From NCBI GenBank assembly GCA_003116975.1, contig BGKB01000036.1, positions 496,001 to 560,000 of the forward strand: a stretch of 64,000 nt of DNA. The letters run 5' to 3'. Positions 58,801 to 64,000 of this stretch are shown here, in pieces. The notes under the pieces are model-generated. The model was not told the origin of the DNA. It saw only the letters and a list, made by a program, of their open reading frames with translations, and searched no databases. Position numbers and translations under genes: made by a program. Each line of letters begins with the position of its first letter. Position 1 is the stretch's first letter. The stretch is from Aurantiochytrium sp. KH105. Its lineage: Eukaryota > Sar > Bigyra > Thraustochytrida > Thraustochytriidae.

Positions 58801-60312
58801 CAAATCCGCTGATGTGGCAGCTCCTTGAGCACCCTTGTTGGAATCTTTTCAAAGTCTGCCATTCACTATCGAATTTGTTCGATGTAATAATGATCCGCCA
58901 CACGATCAGTGCATTGATCAAGACGTCGGTAACCATGCCGATTTCCACCATAGTCTCCCAATTGGTTTTCAAAGCGCGAGTGTGGAAGCGCTCTGAGTAA
59001 TCATCAAGGCCATCCACCCCTTGCTTTGAGGCGCTGTAGTAATACTGCACCAATGAGCTTGTTAGCCGGACAGGGAAGAAATTTCCCTTTTGACTTTTAA
59101 TTAAAAGACGCGAGTGATAGGCGCTCCAAGTCGGGAGGCGAGAATCTTCCGACCTTCCTCTATATAAGCGCAAGGAATGGCCGACGCCGCACGGTCTCGC
59201 AGCTTCATCCCGCGAAACAAGCTTCAAAGGTTCTTAATGGAGCTTCACCCACTTTTGGTGAAAACTTGGTTGCTGCCTGTATTGGCGCTGTTGCTGACAA
59301 GGTTGGCACATTTGAGACCGTCACAGCTGGTGCAGATGCAGCTACGCAATTTAAAGCAGAAGTCGACGATGAAGAAGGCGCGGTACGGGACGAACCACTC
59401 TGAAAGTCGGTGTCGCATACCGTGCTTGAGGTGTTTGAAGACGATGGCCCATCGATGGCAGAGTCTATTCTACGTTTCTTGTTCATTCTACAAGCCTTGT
59501 GATTTGAACGCTTGTGACCAAACTCGTTGTACGCATTGCACCTCACGGCTTCTATCGATCCTTCAGGTACTCCGTTGCGTCGCGTTTCCTGCGCTCTCGG
59601 CCAGGTTGCGATGGTTAGATTGATGGTTAGAGCACAGACTCCACGATGATGCCGTCTTCGCTGCTCGTGCTGAGCGTGGTGCTTGCTGCGCCGGCGGGCT
59701 AGGCCCCTGTGCCACTCGGCCTAGTTCGCCAACGCAAGCAACCTGCTTGTACGCAGCCGCGGGCTTGCGTACGCGCCCTGAATAGCCCGCAAACTGAGCG
59801 TCGAGCAGGGCAGCAGGCAAAGCGACTTTGCCATCTCCGAAAAAAGGTAAACTAACTGTCCTTGGGCCGATTTCGTGTGGCACCTTGGGCAAGACTGAGC
59901 AACCAGACACAGTGTCATCTCCAAAAGCGAAGATGCGAATGGGCTAGAGACTCTAGAAACGGGCAGAATCAGGGTACTTAATGTCACCCTTAATCCACAA
60001 TACAACATTCTTTTTTAGATGCACCACCTTCCAAAGGTTCTAAAGTGGATTATAATCTACATTAGAAATCATCGGGATATCCTGCCAGTTCTTTGCAGCA
60101 AAGAAAACTTACAGGGACGTGAGCGAGGTCAAGGAGGAAAGGGCAGGCTCGAAAACGTCAGTGTTGCGGTCCTCGCCTTCGGCGATACCAGAACCGCAGT
60201 CAGCACTGGTCGACAAGCCGTCACAAGGGGAAGGATTGCAGCTGCAGCTTGCGCCATTCGTCAAGGCTGAGGTACAAAGAAGGACCACCAGGAGTAGTTG
60301 ATGCCGAAGCAT
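55826..60312 (-). CDS. single-pass LRR receptor, one LRR per 69-bp exon
   Basis: Twelve exons join to 449 aa: 60113-60312, 57753-57821, 57602-57670, 57455-57523, 57296-57364, 57131-57199, 56972-57040, 56810-56878, 56656-56724, 56476-56544, 56344-56412 and 55826-56285. All introns are GT-AG and phase 2. Exon 1 encodes a signal peptide (MLRHQLLLVVLLCTSALTNGA) and a cap with Cys 23, 25, 30 and 39. Ten 69-bp exons each encode one 23-residue LRR (LxxNxLTxLPxSIxxLxxLxxL). The last exon encodes a Cys/Pro cap, a PTE-rich stalk with QYP repeats, a membrane helix (about 380-402), RRRRR, and a tail with FAEP/YAEP repeats. No kinase or TIR domain. Likely a surface recognition or adhesion receptor. Intron 1 contains a transposon. 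ATG 60441 would add 43 residues before the signal peptide. Confidence 0.8.
56656..57670 (-). repeat. tandem two-exon units of the LRR receptor
   Basis: Type A exons (LPSSIGALTKL) begin at 57670, 57364, 57040 and 56724; type B exons (LPESISGLSEL) at 57523, 57199 and 56878. Spacing of A exons is 306, 324 and 316 bp. Introns after A share GTACGTGAAAGTGACCGAAG-like starts. Those after B share GACCTGAAAGAGTTGCTACT and end in a TTG/CTGCAG acceptor. Confidence 0.85.
57867..57892. repeat. perfect hairpin near transposon left end
   Basis: Arms CTATTGTGGAC / GTCCACAATAG (11 bp) around a GAAG loop. A diverged second copy with the same loop (TATTGTTGAC-GAAG-GATGACAATA) lies at about 57961-57987. Confidence 0.85.
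58271..59227 (-). pseudogene. transposase C-terminal part, piggyBac-like
   Basis: An open frame of 318 codons. The segment SKQGVDGLDDYSERF, a Trp about 11 residues later, and TDVLINALIVWRI follow the order GVDxxD...W...D..xINA seen at the end of the piggyBac (DDE_Tnp_1_7) catalytic domain. A Cys/His motif, RCVVCGEGSRKRCNFCHVTLH, then resembles the family's C-terminal zinc domain. The first three catalytic Asp blocks expected upstream are absent, so the gene appears internally deleted. The family call is moderate. Confidence 0.5.
59205..59910 (-). pseudogene. transposon N-terminal part with zinc knuckle
   Basis: Two overlapping pieces in different frames. 59910-59563 contains SGRVRKPAAAYK, a motif common near transposase N-termini. 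59600-59205 contains RCNAYNEFGHKRSNHKAC, a Cys-x2-(Tyr)-x4-GH-x4-H-x3-Cys knuckle common in transposon proteins, then a Ser/Thr-rich linker. Frame breaks separate them from each other and from the C-terminal part, so either introns are present or the gene is broken. Confidence 0.4.
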
Positions 60313-60525
60313 CACGGCGACAACACCGGTCTTGCTTGGAGGGGACCAGTCTGAGCTCTTGTTGGCTTCTGAACCGACAGCGAGGGCGTGCGTCTGTTGC
60401 GCGTCTACAGTGCCATGCCTCCTCGTTCGCCGGTCTACCATGCTTGTCCCGATTCACCTGGGATTTGGCGCCGATGAAGGGGGGTGACTTTCAACAAAAT
60501 TTTCGGTTCAGAGGAGATCAGGGGA

Positions 60526-60705
60526 ATGACTAACCCGCTGTTAAGCGATTCGTCGGCTGTGCCGCTGGCGCTTATTGTGGGTCCTGTGGCTGGTGCATTT
60601 GTGGCCGTTTCCGTGTTTGCAGCTGTTGTCATCCGTCGCCGCCGTCGCGCGGCCAAGACCGAGGCCGACGAGAACGCCAAAGACGCCGTTGTCGCCAGTG
60701 CCTGA
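60526..60705 (+). pseudogene. orphan receptor-tail cassette C
   Basis: On the plus strand, 5' of and facing away from the LRR receptor's first exon. It encodes AVPLALIVGPVAGAFVAV, then SVFAAVVIRRRRRAAKTEAD, and ends VVASA. It differs from cassette B by only a few residues and from the receptor's own tail by more, and lacks the FAEP/YAEP repeats. No signal peptide or LRR exon is visible in front of it on this strand. An ATG at 60526 would give a 59-residue tail-anchored-like peptide, but a 3' exon remnant is more likely. Confidence 0.5.
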
Positions 60706-60901
60706 GACTTTCATCCGGGATCTGGGTCATGATTTTATCGTATAGGCCTACTTACATCACCAGAATGATGAGTTCTGAGAGATAATCAACTTTATTTTTT
60801 CAAACCAAAAAACATCGAAACCTGAAGCTTGCGAGTACAAAGCTGAGTCTTGGATGTCCAAAGCACATGCAAGACAAAGACATTTATGATACAACAATCT
60901 T

Positions 60902-61477
60902 TCAGTCTTCGTAGCAGCATTCCCCACGATATGTTAAGGTTTTCACGCGCCGATCCCGATGTCGCATTCGATCAGGGTGGACAAGCCACAGAAGCGGCGC
61001 TGCAAAGTCAAAACCGAACCATAGCCAGAGCCAAGCTCGTACGACATCGCGGTATCGCGTGATCGCCGGCTCGTCTGGCTCCCCACGCGAAGGTTCGACT
61101 TTTATCTTTTTCCCCAAACGCAAACCATACGCGGGCAGAATGATCTCAGCAATCGCCACTGCGCGTGGCATGTGCAGCGAACTCGTGGCAAGATGCACCT
61201 TTTTGAAGCTATGCTCTCGCATCAGATCCACCAGCGTCGTAAAGTTCGAGAGCGTATCCACCGCCTCATAATCAAGGAGCAGATACCGGGCGTCGCAGCC
61301 GGCATGGACACACCTCTCCACGGCGTCTTCCGAGAGCGCAGGTCCTGAAAGCCAGATTGGCCACTTTTGCCGCCCCGGGCCGCCGCCTGCTTGCTCGTCC
61401 TGCGCGATCGAGGCTTCCACGGACCGCTCCTCGCGGTCCGCGGCCCCGCCCAAGACAAGAACCAAGGTCTTCGCCAT
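60902..61477 (-). CDS. DUF218 (YdcF-like) protein
   Basis: 191 aa, ATG 61477, stop 60902-60904. DUF218/YdcF proteins share a Rossmann-like fold, and some act near cell envelopes; their chemistry is not settled. Matches in order: TLVLVLGGAADREERSVEAS, PIWLSGP, then the acidic DYEAVDTLSNFTTLVDLM, KVHLATSSLHMPRAVAIAEI (the strongest block, with SSLHMPRA) and a C-terminal amphipathic region, RAWLWLWFGFDFAAPLLWL, that could sit on a membrane. The chosen start directly precedes the first strand. The same strand stays open in another frame upstream (to about 61870) with Arg/Ser/Pro-rich sequence, so an extra upstream exon is possible. Confidence 0.75.
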   Translation of the reverse strand: MAKTLVLVLGGAADREERSVEASIAQDEQAGGGPGRQKWPIWLSGPALSEDAVERCVHAGCDARYLLLDYEAVDTLSNFTTLVDLMREHSFKKVHLATSSLHMPRAVAIAEIILPAYGLRLGKKIKVEPSRGEPDEPAITRYRDVVRAWLWLWFGFDFAAPLLWLVHPDRMRHRDRRVKTLTYRGECCYED

Positions 61478-62004
61478 CTTCTTCTTGTGCGGCAGAATTT
61501 GGCAAGTCCGGCGCAGGTCTTTCCGGTGACGCGCCCTCCGTCAAATCCAGCAGAGTGAACCACGAAGGAGCTCTTGCACGTGGGCTCGGCAGCGAGCGCT
61601 TTCGGGCTCTGGGCCTGGGACTTGACGATCGTCGGGACGAAGGGTCTTCAGCCTCATTGTTTGATTGAGGGGATCGCCGGAAGATCACAGCACGTAGCAC
61701 TTTCGTCAAGACGTACGACGCGCCCGGCATAGACTTTTGCCGGGCATGGCGTGCGTCTCGCTCGGATACTTTCTTCCTTGGCTGTGCGTCTTGCTTTGGT
61801 GTATCGATTGACTTGAGCCCAAGTGGCGGTGACGTAGGGCGGCTGCTTCGAACGGCAGCCGCTGATGCCAACGGCTACATGTAGATACGAAACAGGCAAG
61901 GCAGGGCAGGCAGGCACGTGCCACATTGCAAAGTCACACAAATTAATTCTCGATCAACAACGCTGAGGAAGCACGCGGTCCTGCGACAACAGCTTATTTC
62001 AGCC
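61478..62004. other. divergent region, DUF218 / UPF0193-like
   Basis: 0.53 kb. A GGCAAGGCAGGGCAGGCAGG tract (61890-61915) lies about 100 bp before the plus-strand ATG. A minus-strand open frame over 61523-61870 could be an upstream exon of the DUF218 gene but has no clear start or splice donor. Confidence 0.4.
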
Positions 62005-63039
62005 ATGATGGCCTCGACCGAGCAAGAGCAGCAAGAGCAGCATCAGCAGTCGTCGCTACCAAACCCGTACTTTCTCGAAGCGCTCGAGCGACTTACCTTG
62101 GCGTCGGCCAACGCCGAGAGCCACGAAAATGCTGATGGCGACGCAAGACTCGAGTACGAGATCGATGCGCAAGAGAGCAATAACAGTGATGAGGAAGTTG
62201 CCTCCCAGCGTTCGCCCGAGACGCCAGCCACACAATGCTCAATGCGCAGCCGAAAGTCACGCATCAGCATTGAGGAGCGTGAAGTGACAAACCCGCATGG
62301 GGCCGCCTGGAAAGAGTTTGAGCATGACTCTGAAGCGGGACGTATGCTCCGTAAACTCTATGCCGGTGGGCGTCACAACGCTCCTCTCGCAAGCTACCCG
62401 AAGTTTCGTTCCAAATCGCGCGAGCTCAAACCCAACTCGTGGTTCATGGGCAAGCCTCTCGTCGATCCCCGCGAACGCACGGATCGTCGTGATCGCGAGC
62501 AACGTGTACAAGCACCGCGGCCCAAGCGAACTGTCTCCAAGCCCATGCCGGCAATTTTGAGCGTGCCAAAACGAAAGCCACTTGACCGCATCGAAGAAGA
62601 CCAAAGGCGCATCGAGGAGGACCGCGCAGTTGAACGACCGCGACCTTGCAAGGCGATTTCGACCGAGACAGAAAAGCGTAGGCTTGCCATGCACTTTCAA
62701 TTCAAGGGAGGCAAAGCACTTCCCGAGACTGGGACAATTGCACCCATTCAAGGCAATATTCCACTGTCGCTTATTTCTGGAAAACCAACAAAGTCCGTGC
62801 TTCGTCGCAGTCAGCGTGAAAAGGCAGAAGGCGAATTTAATGCACGACGACAACATCGCGAGCAACTCGAGCAGGACTTTGAGCAGGTTCACGAGGAGGT
62901 GCAGGTGCTCAAGGCGCAGATCGAAAATGTGGAGGGCTCCAATTCCTCGGCCCGTTTGCTCGCCCACATACGCAGCGAGTTGCGCCAACGTCTGTCCGAG
63001 CTCGAGAATATTGACAGTCTCTTACGAGAAGAGTCTTGA
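62005..63039 (+). CDS. coiled-coil protein, possibly UPF0193 (EVG1)-like
   Basis: 344 aa, single exon, tandem ATG at 62005 (agcc before ATGA). Gln/Glu-rich start, a mid-region with FEHDSEAGRMLRKLYAGG and SKSRELKPNSWFMGKPLVDPRER, a basic Pro-rich segment, and a C-terminal coiled coil. The order in the last 90 residues (EQLEQDFEQVHEEVQVLKAQIE..., then ARLLAHIRSELRQRLSELENIDSLL) resembles the end of UPF0193/C22orf23, a protein found mainly in ciliated species. The N-terminal family block is not clearly present, so this is tentative. Expressed divergently from the DUF218 gene. Confidence 0.5.
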   Translation: MMASTEQEQQEQHQQSSLPNPYFLEALERLTLASANAESHENADGDARLEYEIDAQESNNSDEEVASQRSPETPATQCSMRSRKSRISIEEREVTNPHGAAWKEFEHDSEAGRMLRKLYAGGRHNAPLASYPKFRSKSRELKPNSWFMGKPLVDPRERTDRRDREQRVQAPRPKRTVSKPMPAILSVPKRKPLDRIEEDQRRIEEDRAVERPRPCKAISTETEKRRLAMHFQFKGGKALPETGTIAPIQGNIPLSLISGKPTKSVLRRSQREKAEGEFNARRQHREQLEQDFEQVHEEVQVLKAQIENVEGSNSSARLLAHIRSELRQRLSELENIDSLLREES

Positions 63040-63806
63040 GAAGATCATGATGCTCTTTTTTAGATAAGCCTGAGAAATGTGTTGCGGAAAAGAAGGCCTG
63101 CTTCTCTCCAACCTTTCAAGAGAAATTGACGGAAAAAAATCTTTGGATTTTGCAAAGCTAAGTCTGAAAGACGCTGGAGAAAAGACACGGCCGCTGACTT
63201 GGCTCTTCTTAAAAGCCAAACTGTATGTGAAAAGAAAACTTCCGCAAGTGGGTTGAATCTTTCTTTGAAGGTCTTTGCATGTTTTTCTGTCTCTCTCATA
63301 CGTGTGTGCACAGAAATTTTCCTTCTGCTAGGGTGCGAGATCCTTCCTCTTTTGCTCGTCCAAGAAATGGGCCTTACTTACTTACTTCCCCTGAATTTGC
63401 GATTGGCTCTTGCAGCACCGACTCGAACTTTGCAGTCAGTCACCAAGCTGTCCACGACGTTCGCACGCCATGCCACCTCGCCACACCCACATGCCCACCC
63501 ACGCAAGCACTTCGACTCGTGCTCGCGGCCTCGCCCCACAGGGTCATTTTTTTTCCCTCGGGGTGGTCGAGCCGCCGAGCACCACCACAACGCGAAGGCA
63601 AAGAAGAAACAAACGCAAGGGCCGCGCACTCCGCGAGGCGTCGCTGCGCGGGCGAGAGCGCGTGCGCGGCGGGGTCGTCGACGTCGCACCCCCGCGCGCC
63701 GGGCGCCGGAGGTCTGCCCTCCCTTGCACAGCGGACGGCGCGAGGACGCGGCGGCGGGGACGTGCTCGGCCCGGGGCGCAAGGCGACCGTTGCGCAGCGC
63801 GGCGTC
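63040..63806. other. intergenic region upstream of the last gene
   Basis: 0.77 kb. AT-rich after the previous stop, GC-rich from 63480. Frames across 63460-63800 are Arg/Ala-rich UTR-like sequence. No gene recognised. Confidence 0.45.
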
Positions 63807-64000
63807 ATGGAGGACCTCCTCGCAGGCATGAACGACTGGCGCAACATCCAGGACGTCGTGCGCAAGACGTTCAAGAGTCTGCACGATGTGGTGCGTGCAC
63901 AGGGCGAGAAGATCCGGCAACTGGAGCAAAAGGCTGCCAACGCGCCAACGGGTGGCGAGTTTGAGAACTTGCAGGTCTCCATGGCCAATAAGCCGACGTT
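63807..64000 (+). CDS. 5' end of a coiled-coil protein gene (runs off the window)
   Basis: From ATG 63807 (gtc before ATGG) the frame reads an acidic/hydrophobic helix, EDLLAGMNDWRNIQDVVRKTFKSLHDVV, then EKIRQLEQKA and a linker, with no stop to the window end (64 codons). Heptad spacing of Leu/Val suggests an N-terminal coiled coil. The family cannot be named from this part. The frame is also open upstream, but that part is GC-rich and low in coding character. Confidence 0.5.
   Translation, partial: MEDLLAGMNDWRNIQDVVRKTFKSLHDVVRAQGEKIRQLEQKAANAPTGGEFENLQVSMANKPT

Larger units (their letters stand above)
57848..60080. mobile_element. piggyBac-like DNA transposon in receptor intron 1
   Basis: The element runs 57852-60076 (2225 bp). 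Ends are inverted CCCGATGA / TCATCGGG, flanked by a direct ATAT at 57848-57851 and 60077-60080. It lies wholly inside intron 1 of the LRR receptor. Removing element and one ATAT would leave a 62-nt intron with ACTAAC branch-like sequence and a CTCTAG acceptor. CCC-type ends with a 4-bp target duplication resemble piggyBac, although that family normally uses TTAA. Coding pieces inside run on the minus strand, the same strand as the host gene. Confidence 0.7.

Noticed and set aside
61523..61871. Minus-strand frame upstream of the DUF218 gene as its first exon
   Set aside because: No ATG at its head, no clear donor/acceptor pair joining it in frame; left as a possibility only.
1..64000. tRNA, rRNA or other RNA genes
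   Set aside because: Scanning by eye for tRNA box B-like words and hairpins gave nothing convincing; a covariance-model search would be decisive.

Overview
This is eukaryotic nuclear DNA from a compact, moderately GC-rich protist genome. Most genes are single open frames on both strands; the spliced ones have short GT-AG introns (about 60-136 nt). A BBSome subunit (BBS9) and a possible UPF0193 protein suggest a ciliated or flagellated cell. SepSecS implies selenocysteine synthesis. Coiled-coil and Sfi1-like proteins and a kinesin-14 fit a microtubule/centrosome repertoire. The overall look would fit a labyrinthulomycete-like stramenopile, but that placement is an inference from gene content and I cannot test it here.

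Layout. 0-4 kb: FIG4-type phosphoinositide phosphatase (minus). 5.3-6.5 kb: a small ribonuclease-inhibitor-type LRR gene built from 84-bp exons. 7.4-16 kb: a type II membrane protein, FYV7/CCDC59-like rRNA-processing factor, an HNH-like protein, a decayed gene zone (11.75-13.6 kb), and an IQ/coiled-coil protein. 16-28.5 kb: RhoGEF-PH-C2 protein, BBS9, a two-domain Golgi-type protein (pyruvyltransferase-like plus GT32-like), a GNAT acetyltransferase and an Sfi1-like protein. 28.4-37 kb: lipocalin, polyQ CaMK-type kinase, kinesin-14, SepSecS. 38-53 kb: three tandem ABCC transporters, two of which share an almost identical NBD2. 53.7-55.4 kb: complex I NDUFB10-like exon and a CENP-H-like kinetochore gene. 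55.6-60.7 kb: a single-pass LRR receptor gene on the minus strand, with a cut-and-paste transposon inside its first intron and two extra copies of the receptor tail beside it. 60.9-64 kb: DUF218 protein, UPF0193-like protein, and the 5' end of a coiled-coil gene.

The most interesting part is 55.6-60.7 kb. The receptor has a signal peptide, a Cys-rich cap, ten LRRs of 23 residues each on its own 69-bp phase-2 exon, a Pro/Thr/Glu stalk, one membrane helix and an Arg-rich tail. Exons and introns alternate between two types, so the array grew by duplicating a two-exon unit of about 0.3 kb. A 2.2-kb element with CCCGATGA ends and an ATAT target duplication sits in intron 1. Without it the intron would be an ordinary 62 nt. 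The unrelated LRR gene at 5.3 kb also uses one LRR per exon in phase 2.

Gene starts were chosen from ATG codons, initiation context and family alignment from memory. No database search was run, so family names are my reading of motifs, and low-confidence ones are marked.
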